From Candidatus Aerophobota bacterium (GTDB taxonomy: Bacteria > Aerophobota > Aerophobia > Aerophobales > AE-B3A), in assembly GCA_030602105.1 (NCBI GenBank), contig JAUWAK010000004.1, positions 1-21,027 on the forward strand: DNA of 21,027 nucleotides, written 5' to 3'. Position numbers and translations under genes: made by a program. The notes below the pieces were generated by a model. That model did no database searches. It saw only the letters and a program-made list of their open reading frames with translations, and was not told where the DNA came from. This document shows, piece by piece, positions 6,625-13,642 of the stretch (position 1 is its first letter; the number at the start of each line of letters is the position of its first letter).

Positions 6625-7897
6625 ATTCCAGAATATCTTTCGAATTCCAGAACTTCGGCACAGAATCCTTTTTACCCTGGCTATGTTTTTGGTCTTCAGA
6701 GTGGGTTCCTTCATACCCATTCCCGGAGTAGACGTAGGCGCTCTAGCCCATACTCCCATCTTTCAGACCGGAGCCTTCGGTTTGATGAATATCTTTGCTG
6801 GAGGGGCTCTCTCGCGTATGTCCATATTCGCTCTGGGAATAATGCCGTATATTAGTGCTTCTATCATCATGCAGCTTTTGACCGTGGCCATTCCTCGTCT
6901 TGAGCAGTTGAGTCGGCAGGGAGAAGAGGGAAGAAGGAAAATCACCCAGTACGCTCGGTTTGCTGCCTTACCTATTGCAGGTGTTCAAGGTGTGGCACTT
7001 ACTGTTTGGATTCAAAGTATGGAAGGAGGAGCCTTCGTCAGCACTCAGGGAATCGGTTTCATTCTTCCGGCTGTGATTACTATGATCACAGGAACTATCT
7101 TCATAATGTGGCTGGGGGAGAAGATTACGGAGATGGGAATAGGCAACGGGATCTCGCTGATTATCTTTGCTGGAATAGTGGCACAGGTACGTCCGGCTGC
7201 AGGGAATATAATCAACATAACCCGGACAGGGCAAATAACGCCCTTTTTGCTTTTGCTTTTTGCCATCATTGCTGTTTTCGTTACCGCAGCCGTAGTGCTT
7301 ATTTACCGGGCAGAAAGAAGGATTCCTATTCGTTATGCTCGAAGGATTGTGGGAAGGAAAGTCTATGGGGGCCAGAGCACCTATCTTCCTATCCGTATAG
7401 GAGGAGTGGGAGTGATTGCCATAATCTTTGCCATATCTGTTCTTCTGCTTCCCAGTACCCTGGCCCGGTTCATTCCCCATCCCATTACTCAGGAAATTGC
7501 ACGCTGGTTAAGTCCTGGAGCTCTGCTTTACTACGTGTTGTATGCCCTGGCGGTGATCTTCTTTACTTTCTTTTATACGGCAGTGGTCATTAATCCGGTA
7601 GAAGTAGCTGATAATATGCGTCGGTACGGCGGTTTCATACCGGGACTTCGTCCAGGGAGGCCTACAGCAGAATACGTTACTACTGTTCTTACGCGGGTCA
7701 CTTTCGTAGGCGCATTGTTCTTTGCCGGCATAGCGGTGCTGCCGGTTATACTTAATCGGGAGCTTCTATTTAACAGTTTCCCTTTTGGTGGAACTTCCAT
7801 TCTCATTGCCGTAGGGGTAGCCTTGGATACTGTTCAGCAAGTGGAATCCCATCTATTGATGCGGCACTATAAGGGATTTATGAAGGCGAGAGCTTAA
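6614..7897 (+). CDS. secY: Preprotein translocase subunit SecY
   Basis: SecY is the channel of the Sec translocon in the inner membrane; with SecE and SecG it passes or inserts proteins delivered by SecA or ribosomes. The 427-residue product matches the usual ten-helix family length. Visible hallmarks are FRVGSFIPIPGVDV at the first helix, GIMPYISASIIMQLL, the cytoplasmic loop RRIPIRYARRIVGRK, and the late cytoplasmic loop with PGRPTAEYV. The ATG at 6614 overlaps rplO by 11 bases. Adk starts one base after its stop, so expression of the two is probably coupled. Confidence 0.98.
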   Translation: MWDKFQNIFRIPELRHRILFTLAMFLVFRVGSFIPIPGVDVGALAHTPIFQTGAFGLMNIFAGGALSRMSIFALGIMPYISASIIMQLLTVAIPRLEQLSRQGEEGRRKITQYARFAALPIAGVQGVALTVWIQSMEGGAFVSTQGIGFILPAVITMITGTIFIMWLGEKITEMGIGNGISLIIFAGIVAQVRPAAGNIINITRTGQITPFLLLLFAIIAVFVTAAVVLIYRAERRIPIRYARRIVGRKVYGGQSTYLPIRIGGVGVIAIIFAISVLLLPSTLARFIPHPITQEIARWLSPGALLYYVLYALAVIFFTFFYTAVVINPVEVADNMRRYGGFIPGLRPGRPTAEYVTTVLTRVTFVGALFFAGIAVLPVILNRELLFNSFPFGGTSILIAVGVALDTVQQVESHLLMRHYKGFMKARA

Positions 7898-7898
7898 T

Positions 7899-8531
7899 TT
7901 GCGGATAGTCCTGCTGGGCCCTCCTGGATCAGGCAAAGGGACACAGGCGCAGAAGCTTGGGAGAAACCTGGGACTGCCCCACGTAGGAATGGGGGATATG
8001 CTCAGGGGGGCTCTGAAAAATAGGACTTCCTTAGGGGAAAGAGCAAAAGAATTTATGGACAGCGGGAAGTTGGTTCCTGATTCTATTATCCTGGAGCTTC
8101 TCGGGGAGAGATTGGAGGGGACAAAAGAGGGGTTCATACTGGATGGATTTCCTCGTACTCTTGAGCAAGCAAAAAGGTTAGGTGCTCTACTGGAAAAGGA
8201 AAGAGAGAACCTGGACGCGGTAATTAACCTGAAGGTGCGAGAGGAAACCATTCTAAGGAGGCTGCCTGGTAGGCTGGTCTGTTCAGAGTGTGGTAAGGTC
8301 TATCAAAGAGCGAATCTGAGCTCCTCGACCCAGAGGTGTCCGAGCTGTGGTGCTCCTCTTCTCTCCAGAACGGACGATGTTTCTGATACCTTGAAAAAGA
8401 GAATCGAGATATATCTAGAACATACACATCCCTTGATTGATTATTACAAGAAAAAAGGGATCCTGCAGGATGTTTCAGGAGAAGGGAATCCTCAGGAAGT
8501 GTTCGATCGAATAGTCAAGATATTGAATTGA
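7899..8531 (+). CDS. adk: Adenylate kinase, long zinc-LID form
   Basis: Adenylate kinase converts ATP plus AMP to two ADP in the cytosol. The 210-residue protein has the P-loop GPPGSGKGT (residues 7-15), DGFPRT (82-87) and a long LID with C128, C131, C147 and C150, a zinc-binding arrangement. The later SRTDD and DTLKKRIEIY segments also fit. The usual STGDMLR of the AMP pocket reads GMGDMLR here, so the positions equal to Ser30 and Thr31 of E. coli Adk are Gly30 and Met31. Arg36 and the FPRT arginine are kept. The start is TTG 7899, one base after secY, with only a weak Shine-Dalgarno site. Confidence 0.95.
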   Translation: MRIVLLGPPGSGKGTQAQKLGRNLGLPHVGMGDMLRGALKNRTSLGERAKEFMDSGKLVPDSIILELLGERLEGTKEGFILDGFPRTLEQAKRLGALLEKERENLDAVINLKVREETILRRLPGRLVCSECGKVYQRANLSSSTQRCPSCGAPLLSRTDDVSDTLKKRIEIYLEHTHPLIDYYKKKGILQDVSGEGNPQEVFDRIVKILN

Positions 8532-8709
8532 GGACTCTTCGGGGCTCCGTACCCAGAGCTAGATCGGGGGGATTCTTTTTGTCGGCCCTACGGGACGCAG
8601 ATTCCTCGTAAGGAAGAGTCTCCGTTGAGAGTAAGAGCAGTTGGTTCGAGATGCTTGATCAAGAGCCAAGATATTTCTTCAAGACTTCTCGACTGACTGA
8701 AGACTGGAC
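8532..8709 (+). promoter_or_regulatory. 178-base adk-map spacer with long-range stem
   Basis: No gene is seen. GACTCTTC (8533-8540), beginning just after the adk stop, pairs perfectly with GAAGAGTC (8613-8620); a further G-T pair extends it. Inside, CCGTA (8547-8551) can pair with TACGG (8589-8593). TTTTT occurs at 8576-8580, but no strong hairpin stands directly before it. GGGCTCCGT (8542-8550) is the reverse complement of ACGGAGCCC in the rpsN-rpsH gap (4152-4160). I did not find a convincing -35/-10 pair. The gap could be a structured leader for map or an mRNA-processing site. Confidence 0.35.
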
Positions 8710-9486
8710 ATGATTCGCCTGAAATCGCGAGAACAGATTGAAGCTATCCGGAAGGCCGGGAAAATCATAGCCGAGATTTTCGAGGACGCCCGAGATTGGG
8801 CAAAGCCCTCCGTAAGTGCTCTAGAACTAGATGGATGGATCGCCGATTACATAAGGAAAAAAGGAGGAAAATCTGCTTTCAAGGGGTACCGTGGCTATCC
8901 GGCTGAGACCTGCATTTCCATAAATGAAGAAGTGGTGCATGGAATACCATCTTCCCGGAAGCTTGCAGAAGGTGACATAGTTGGCGTCGATATAGGGGTC
9001 AAAATAGACGGCTATTACGCCGACGGAGCATTTACTTTCCCGGTGGGTCATACTTCGTCTAAGGGCAGAAGATTACTCGAGGTATCGAGATGCGCTCTTT
9101 ATGAAGGAATAGCACAAATCAGGTCAGGAAATAGAATAGGGGATATTTCTTCAGCTATTCAGCGATATGCTGAAGGGCACGGCTATTCTGTTGTCAGGAC
9201 GTTGTTTGGGCATGGAATTGGAGAGTTTTTGCACGAGGACCCTATCATACCTAATTTTGGACAGGAAGAGCGAGGCGAAAAGTTAAAAGAAGGGATGGTT
9301 CTGGCCATAGAACCCATGATCAACGAGGGTGGAAGTGAAGTGACGGTACTACCCAATAAATGGACGGTGGTGACCAAAGACGCAAGTCTATCTGCTCATT
9401 TTGAGCATACTGTAGCCATCCTAGACGGCAAGGTAAAGATATTGACTAGTCTGCTCCTGGATGAAAGAGAGTATCTTGGAGGGTGA
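8710..9486 (+). CDS. map: Methionine aminopeptidase, type I
   Basis: MetAP removes the initiator methionine from new proteins in the cytosol, using two divalent metal ions. The 258-residue product begins IRLKSREQIEAIRKAGKI. All five metal ligands are recognisable: D94 and D105 in VGVDIGVKIDGYYADGAFTF, H168 in LFGHGIGEFLHED, E201 in LAIEPMI and E232 in AHFEHTV. The length is that of a type I enzyme without an N-terminal extension. The ATG at 8710 has no strong Shine-Dalgarno site. Map often sits between adk and infA, as here, but the 178-base gap after adk is unusual in this cluster. Confidence 0.97.
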   Translation: MIRLKSREQIEAIRKAGKIIAEIFEDARDWAKPSVSALELDGWIADYIRKKGGKSAFKGYRGYPAETCISINEEVVHGIPSSRKLAEGDIVGVDIGVKIDGYYADGAFTFPVGHTSSKGRRLLEVSRCALYEGIAQIRSGNRIGDISSAIQRYAEGHGYSVVRTLFGHGIGEFLHEDPIIPNFGQEERGEKLKEGMVLAIEPMINEGGSEVTVLPNKWTVVTKDASLSAHFEHTVAILDGKVKILTSLLLDEREYLGG

Positions 9487-9489
9487 ATA

Positions 9490-9717
9490 TTGCCTAAGGA
9501 AAGCCTGATCAAAACTTCAGGGATTGTGGTAGAAACTCTACCTAACGCTACTTTCAGAGTAGAACTGGCAAATGGACACAGAGTCTTGGCTCACGTGTGC
9601 GGAAAGATGCGGATGCGATTTATCAGAATACTTCCTGGTGATAGGGTGGCTCTGGAAGTTTCTCCCTACGATGCTTCCCGGGGTAGGATTGTCTATAGGG
9701 AAGGAAAAGGCAAATGA
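9490..9717 (+). CDS. infA: Translation initiation factor IF-1
   Basis: IF-1 binds the A site of the 30S subunit during initiation and helps IF-2 and IF-3. The 75-residue OB-fold protein shows the family pattern SGIVVETLPNATFRVELANG, GKMRMRFIRILPGDRVALEVSPYD and GRIVYR. The start is TTG 9490, three bases after map, with GGAGGGTGA (9478-9486) ideally placed. Its stop overlaps the rpmJ ATG by four bases. Confidence 0.97.
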   Translation: MPKESLIKTSGIVVETLPNATFRVELANGHRVLAHVCGKMRMRFIRILPGDRVALEVSPYDASRGRIVYREGKGK

Positions 9718-9827
9718 AGGTTAGATCATCGGTGAGGAGAATGTGCAAAAAGTGCAAGATAATAAAGAGAAGGGGAGTGGTACGTGTTGTCTGCGAAAAC
9801 CCCAAACACAAACAGCGCCAGGGTTAG
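9714..9827 (+). CDS. rpmJ: 50S ribosomal protein L36, zinc form
   Basis: L36 is the smallest 50S protein and is held together by one zinc ion. The 37-residue product reads MKVRSSVRRMCKKCKIIK, then RRGVVRVVCENPKHKQRQG. Zinc ligands C11, C14, C27 and H32 are all present, so this is the C+ form. The ATG at 9714 overlaps the infA TGA by four bases, and rpsM starts 24 bases downstream. The order infA-rpmJ-rpsM is standard. It is easily missed because of its size. Confidence 0.97.
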   Translation: MKVRSSVRRMCKKCKIIKRRGVVRVVCENPKHKQRQG

Positions 9828-9851
9828 GAAGAAAGCCTAAGGGAGGCGTAC

Positions 9852-10247
9852 ATGGCACGAATTAGCGGAGTAGAACTTCCTTCCCGTAAGAGAATCGAGA
9901 TAGGTCTCTCGGCTATTCATGGGATTGGGCGTGCCCGGGCCGACAAGATATTGAGCGCGGCTAAAATTAGTCCAGGTACTCGAGTCAAGGATCTCACGGA
10001 GGGGGAAGTCAATATCCTGCGAAAGATTATTGAGGAAGCCGATTATGAAATAGAGGGAGAGCTCAGGAGAAAAGTGGGTGGCGACATTTCCCGTTTGATA
10101 AGCATAGGCTGCTATCGGGGGATCCGGCATAAAAATGGGCTACCGGTAAGGGGCCAGAGAACAAGGTGTAATGCGAGGACAAGGAAGGGACCGCATAGAA
10201 GAGTAGGTGGCAAGAAAAAGATAGGTATCCAGAAAAAGAAAGGATAG
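9852..10247 (+). CDS. rpsM: 30S ribosomal protein S13
   Basis: S13 is in the 30S head and makes bridges to the 50S subunit; its tail touches P-site tRNA. The 131-residue protein begins ARISGVELPSRKRIEIGLSAIHGIGRARADKIL, the helix-two-turn-helix region. It continues RLISIGCYRGIRHKNGLPVRGQRTRCNARTRKGP and ends in a lysine-rich tail. The ATG at 9852 is preceded by GGGAGG (9841-9846). Length and motifs are ordinary. Confidence 0.98.
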   Translation: MARISGVELPSRKRIEIGLSAIHGIGRARADKILSAAKISPGTRVKDLTEGEVNILRKIIEEADYEIEGELRRKVGGDISRLISIGCYRGIRHKNGLPVRGQRTRCNARTRKGPHRRVGGKKKIGIQKKKG

Positions 10248-10261
10248 CCAGGAGACAAAAA

Positions 10262-10657
10262 ATGCCCAAGAAGAGAGGCACGTCGGCAAAGAAAAAGAAG
10301 AAGGTAAGGCTAGAGGAAGCAATGGCTTATATTCACTCTACCTTCAATAACACTATTATTACCGTTACCGATCTTGATGGACAGGTGCTGTGTTGGTCTT
10401 CGGCCGGGCAGGTAGGCTTTAAGGGCACCAAGAAAGGAACTCCCTTTGCTGCTCAAAAGGCAGCGGAGGAGATAATCAGAAAAGCAAAGGAAGGATTTCA
10501 GTTACAAAAAGTGAGGGTGGTGGTGAAGGGACCAGGATCAGGCAGGGAGACGGCCATCAGGACCCTTCAGGCAGGGGGCCTCCGAGTGGTTTCCATCAAG
10601 GAAGCAACCCCTATTCCGCATAATGGGTGCCGTCCCCCTAAGAAAAGAAAAGTCTGA
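10262..10657 (+). CDS. rpsK: 30S ribosomal protein S11
   Basis: S11 is a 30S platform protein near the E site and the Shine-Dalgarno helix. The 131-residue product has the lysine-rich start KKRGTSAKKKKKVR, the core AYIHSTFNNTIITVTDLDGQVLCWSSAGQVGFKGTKKGTPFAAQ, and the invariant C-terminus IPHNGCRPPKKRKV. The ATG at 10262 follows AGGAGA. It precedes rpsD by 24 bases in the usual alpha-operon order. Confidence 0.98.
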   Translation: MPKKRGTSAKKKKKVRLEEAMAYIHSTFNNTIITVTDLDGQVLCWSSAGQVGFKGTKKGTPFAAQKAAEEIIRKAKEGFQLQKVRVVVKGPGSGRETAIRTLQAGGLRVVSIKEATPIPHNGCRPPKKRKV

Positions 10658-10681
10658 GACATTTTTGGGAGGAGGAGCTAG

Positions 10682-11299
10682 TTGGCTGGGGAAAGAGAGA
10701 ATAGATGTAAGAAGTGTCGTCACTTAAACACCAAGCTCTTTCTGAAAGGAGAGAGGTGCTATACGGACAAGTGTGCTCTGGAAGGGAAGAAATCCGGAGT
10801 TTTTGTGAGGCGAAGAAGATTATCCCAATATGGCCGTCAACTTCGGGAGAAACAGAAGATTCGCTACATGTACGGGGTGCGGGAAAATCTATTTAGAAAG
10901 TATTACCGCATGGCAGCGAAGTCTTCCACACCTACTCCAGAGGAGTTTCTTAGGCTGCTTGAGCGCAGACTGGATAACGTAGTTTACAAATTGGGTTTCA
11001 GTCTCTCTCGTTCCCAGGCTCGCCAATTAGTGAATCATGCCCATTTTTTGGTCAACGGTAGGAGGGCGAGTGTTCCTTCTCATCTTTTGAAAGAAAACGA
11101 TGTGGTCGAAGTGAAGAAGAAAAGCAAGAAATTGCCCTTTGTGAAGCAAATCCTTAGTGGCTCAGAGGGTAGACCTGTACCGGAATGGTTGGAAGTAGAC
11201 AAAAAGTCTTTCAAGGGACTGGTTAAGAAACTGCCCCAGAGAGAGGATCTGATTCAGGAAATAGATCTAGCCCTAGTCGTTGAGTACTATTCGAGGTAA
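10682..11299 (+). CDS. rpsD: 30S ribosomal protein S4, zinc-finger form
   Basis: S4 starts 30S assembly by binding 16S rRNA and in several bacteria represses translation of its own operon. The 205-residue product has an N-terminal zinc knuckle with C9, C12, C26 and C31 (KLFLKGERCYTDKCALE). The S4 RNA-binding domain lies at about residues 91-155 (RRLDNVVYKLGFSLSRSQARQLVNHAHFLVNG). The start is TTG 10682; an in-frame TAG directly before it fixes this, and GGAGGAG lies upstream. The family's common MGRYxGP opening and PPGQHG segment are replaced by MAGEREN and FVRRRRLSQYG. A 199-base spacer follows. Confidence 0.96.
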   Translation: MAGERENRCKKCRHLNTKLFLKGERCYTDKCALEGKKSGVFVRRRRLSQYGRQLREKQKIRYMYGVRENLFRKYYRMAAKSSTPTPEEFLRLLERRLDNVVYKLGFSLSRSQARQLVNHAHFLVNGRRASVPSHLLKENDVVEVKKKSKKLPFVKQILSGSEGRPVPEWLEVDKKSFKGLVKKLPQREDLIQEIDLALVVEYYSR

Positions 11300-11498
11300 G
11301 TTGCTCTCCAGGAACTTTCTTTTTTCGTAGCCCCAAAGATCCTACCAGAGGGGCATGTTTTTTGGGGGGAGAGGACCACAGGGCCGGCCAAAGGGGAAGG
11401 GTCCCCCGTCAAATGACGCGGTATGCTCAGAGCTTGCCAACAAGCGAGGGGATAGCGTCTGAAAGGGCAATCGATCAAGAATCCCAAAGGAGGGAGGA
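11300..11498 (+). promoter_or_regulatory. 199-base rpsD-rpoA spacer with several inverted repeats
   Basis: This is the longest gap in the window, and no gene is seen in it. Four pairings stand out. GCCCC (11330-11334) with GGGGC (11350-11354) is followed by TTTTTT (11358-11363), a terminator-like arrangement with a short stem. GGACC (11373-11377) pairs with GGTCC (11400-11404) and extends by GGG/CCC past a three-base bulge. CGTCA (11407-11411 region) faces TGACG across two bases. GCTTG (11432-11436) pairs with CAAGC (11441-11445) around CCAA, with flanking CTC/GAG. The rpoA ribosome site AAAGGAGG follows. No convincing promoter was found. An attenuator or r-protein target controlling rpoA-rplQ is possible. 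Confidence 0.4.
11330..11363 (+). terminator. possible attenuator before rpoA
   Basis: A five-pair GC stem (11330-11334 with 11350-11354) has a 15-base loop and is followed three bases later by six T (11358-11363). The stem is short and not directly joined to the T-run, and the G-run at 11364-11369 offers competing pairings. I regard it as a candidate for partial termination only. Confidence 0.3.
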
Positions 11499-12437
11499 GT
11501 GCGAGAGTTAATAAAACCTAAAAAGATGGATGTGGAAAAAAAGACCTTCTCTGACACCTATGCCAGATTCGTCATTGAACCTCTAGAAAGGGGCTACGGT
11601 GTAACCTTAGGTAATGCTCTTCGCCGAGTTCTGCTTTCTTCTCTGCCGGGAGCAGCGGTGGTCTCCGTTAAGTTCGAAGGAGTCTCTCATGAGTTTTCCA
11701 CTATCCCAGGAGTGAAAGAGGACGTGCTGCAGATCATCCAAAATCTCAAGTTCATTAGAGCAAAGCTGCACTGTGATAAGAAGAGCGTTTTTCTCGAGGC
11801 AAAGGGACCTGGAGAGGCACTAGCATCTCACATCCAGGCCGATTCCGATGTGGAGATTGTCAATCCTGATTCTCATATCGCTACCTTGGCTGACAAAAAA
11901 GCACGCCTTTCGATGGAAATAACCCTGGCTCAAGGTAGAGGGTATGCCGAAGCTAGTGAAAATAGAGCCCCTGATGACCCCGTGGGTACTATCCCTGTTG
12001 ATGCCATTTTCACTCCTGTCAAGAAAGTGAGTTATGATGTCAGACCTGCTCGTATTGGACGAAAGACCAGTTTCGATTCTCTCGCAGTGGATATCCATAC
12101 TGACGGGACCACAAAACCCGATGAGGCCGTAAAGGAGGCGGCAAGAATCCTCCAGAGCTGTTTAGAGCTTTTTACTCCCGAGGAACCTATAGGGGAAAGG
12201 GTGAGGAAAGAGAAAAGGGCTATGGAATTCCTGGAGCAAAATATTGAGGAAATAAAGCTGTCCGGGACGCCCCTTCACACACTAAAGGCGTCGGGGATAA
12301 AAAAGATAAGTGATCTATTGGATAGAACCACCAAGGATCTTTTGGACATGCGAAATTTTGGTGAGAAGTCATTGGAAAAGATAGAGGAGAAGCTCGCGGA
12401 ATATGATCTGAAGTTCGCCGAAGAGAAAGAAAAATGA
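11499..12437 (+). CDS. rpoA: DNA-directed RNA polymerase subunit alpha
   Basis: Alpha dimerises to nucleate RNA polymerase, and its C-terminal domain contacts UP-element DNA and activators. The 312-residue product has the N-terminal domain with FVIEPLERGYGVTLGNALRRVLLSSLPGAA and the linked dimerisation/insert region to about residue 230. The C-terminal helix-hairpin-helix domain covers about 247-305 (LLDMRNFGEKSLEKIEEKLAEY). By alignment by eye, the positions equal to E. coli Arg265 and Asn268 are Thr257 and His260, so the main minor-groove contacts look lost, while Gly288, Lys290 and Ser291 remain. The start is GTG 11499 with AAAGGAGG upstream. The stop overlaps rplQ by four bases. Confidence 0.97.
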   Translation: MRELIKPKKMDVEKKTFSDTYARFVIEPLERGYGVTLGNALRRVLLSSLPGAAVVSVKFEGVSHEFSTIPGVKEDVLQIIQNLKFIRAKLHCDKKSVFLEAKGPGEALASHIQADSDVEIVNPDSHIATLADKKARLSMEITLAQGRGYAEASENRAPDDPVGTIPVDAIFTPVKKVSYDVRPARIGRKTSFDSLAVDIHTDGTTKPDEAVKEAARILQSCLELFTPEEPIGERVRKEKRAMEFLEQNIEEIKLSGTPLHTLKASGIKKISDLLDRTTKDLLDMRNFGEKSLEKIEEKLAEYDLKFAEEKEK

Positions 12438-12784
12438 GGCACAGAAAAAAAGGGAGAAAACTGGGGTTAGACAAGGCTCATCGCAAATCTTTGTTAAATA
12501 GCTTGATAGAGTCCCTCATTTTCCATGAGGAGATTGTCACTACTCAGGCAAAGGCTAAGGAGGCAGCGAGGTTAGCAGAGAGGCTTATTACCCTGGCCAA
12601 GAATGACTCTGTGCACCATCGACGGTTTGCCCTAAAAGTTATTCGGGATAGGAAGACTGCCAGTAAACTCTTTGAAGTAATAGCTCCGCGTTATCGCGAA
12701 CACAAAGGGGGATATACGCAGATTACCAGGCTCCGGAAGCGAGAGGGCGATAATGCCCTGATGTGTAAAGTAAAACTTGTGTAG
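12434..12784 (+). CDS. rplQ: 50S ribosomal protein L17
   Basis: L17 lies near the tunnel exit of the 50S subunit. The 116-residue product begins MRHRKKGRKLGLDKAHRKSLL, and continues with HEEIVTTQAKAKEAARLAERLITLAK and RYREHKGGYTQITRLRKREGDNA. These are standard L17 motifs at the usual length. The ATG at 12434 overlaps the rpoA TGA by four bases, as expected for a coupled alpha-operon end. truA follows after 27 bases. Confidence 0.98.
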   Translation: MRHRKKGRKLGLDKAHRKSLLNSLIESLIFHEEIVTTQAKAKEAARLAERLITLAKNDSVHHRRFALKVIRDRKTASKLFEVIAPRYREHKGGYTQITRLRKREGDNALMCKVKLV

Positions 12785-12811
12785 AATAAGGATGGCAAGA
12801 TTAGCTGAAGA

Positions 12812-13567
12812 GTGCGTAATATAAAAGTTATCCTGGAGTACGACGGTTCTTCGTATTATGGATGGCAAAGACAACCCCGACATCCCACCGTTCAGGAGCT
12901 GGTGGAAAACGGCCTTTATAGGCTCTTTAAGGACAGGATAAAGGTACGAGCGGCCGGAAGAACGGATGCGGGGGTCCACGCGGAGGGGCAGGTTATCAAT
13001 TTTCTTACCTCTAGTTCCATCCCTGCTCCTGCTATCAGACCCGCTTTGAACAGCTATCTGCCTGCCGACGTAAAAGTCAAGAAGGCTCAGGAAGTTCGTC
13101 TGAATTTCCACGCCCAAAAATCAGCTTCAAGCAGACTATACAGGTACATCATCTACAATCATCCCTTCCCCAGTCCCTTCTACCGCAATTTCAGCTGGCA
13201 TGTCCCTTTCTCTCTTCAGGTAGAGAACATGAGAGAAGGTTCCAGGCATCTCGTCGGGAGGCATGATTTTTCCTCTTTCCTCACGCAGGGCAGCCCTGTT
13301 TGTTCCCCGGTGCGAGAGATCAAAAAAGTAGTTTTTTTCGTCAAAGGGCGGCTCATCGTTATTTATGTAAGGGCGGATAGTTTTCTTTATCGAATGGTCA
13401 GAAACATAATAGGTACTTTGGTACAGGTGGGTCGTGGGAGCCTGTCGCCCGCAGAAGTAAAGAAGATACTGGATGCCAGAGATCGCGCTGCTGGAGGTCC
13501 TACAGCTCCTCCACAGGGGCTTTGTCTGGTGAGAGTAAGGTATCCCCCGTGCTCGCTTAATGATTGA
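12812..13567 (+). CDS. truA: tRNA pseudouridine(38-40) synthase TruA
   Basis: TruA converts uridines 38-40 in the anticodon stem-loop of many tRNAs to pseudouridine. The 251-residue product has the N-terminal LEYDGSSYYGWQRQ and the catalytic motif RAAGRTDAGVHA with Asp52. Later parts include FHAQKSASSRLYRYII, the HDFSSF region and FLYRMVRNIIGTLVQVGRG. The start is GTG 12812 with a weak purine stretch upstream. TruA often follows rplQ in bacteria. Its stop codon is overlapped by a strong promoter-like sequence for the next gene, so it probably closes the ribosomal transcription unit. Confidence 0.96.
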   Translation: MRNIKVILEYDGSSYYGWQRQPRHPTVQELVENGLYRLFKDRIKVRAAGRTDAGVHAEGQVINFLTSSSIPAPAIRPALNSYLPADVKVKKAQEVRLNFHAQKSASSRLYRYIIYNHPFPSPFYRNFSWHVPFSLQVENMREGSRHLVGRHDFSSFLTQGSPVCSPVREIKKVVFFVKGRLIVIYVRADSFLYRMVRNIIGTLVQVGRGSLSPAEVKKILDARDRAAGGPTAPPQGLCLVRVRYPPCSLND

Positions 13568-13591
13568 CAGGGGCCTCTTTTGTTGTAGAAT
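13564..13591 (+). promoter_or_regulatory. Sigma-70 type promoter upstream of mcsA
   Basis: TTGACA (13564-13569) is a perfect -35 consensus, and TAGAAT (13586-13591) differs from the -10 consensus at one position; the spacer is 16 bases. The -35 overlaps the truA stop codon. Transcription would begin near 13597-13600, about 45 bases before the mcsA ATG. This is the best promoter match I saw in the window and it marks a probable operon boundary. Confidence 0.7.
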
Positions 13592-13593
13592 TA

Positions 13594-13629
13594 GCTTGAT
13601 GAGAAGCTCCCGTGATTTGGGGAGCAAGC
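13594..13629 (+). promoter_or_regulatory. hairpin in mcsA leader
   Basis: GCTCCC (13606-13611) pairs with GGGAGC (13620-13625) around an eight-base loop. An outer GCTT (13594-13597) can pair with AAGC (13626-13629) past an eight-base one-sided bulge. The element sits between the promoter and the start codon. It could be an operator or a leader structure; it does not match the CtsR or CIRCE operator sequences that I know. Confidence 0.4.
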
Positions 13630-13642
13630 GCGGGTGAGGAAA

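Noticed and set aside
7006..7593. A 195-codon + strand frame inside secY
   Set aside because: It is out of frame with an intact SecY and its product is low-complexity (rich in Ser, Tyr, His, Arg) with no known motif.
8571..8580. T-run in the adk-map gap as an intrinsic terminator
   Set aside because: No stable stem ends directly before the five T; the only clear stem in the gap is long-range and encloses the run.
13634..13642. GTG 13634 as the mcsA start
   Set aside because: It would add MRK before the family-typical MLCQVC; the ATG at 13643 gives the expected N-terminus.
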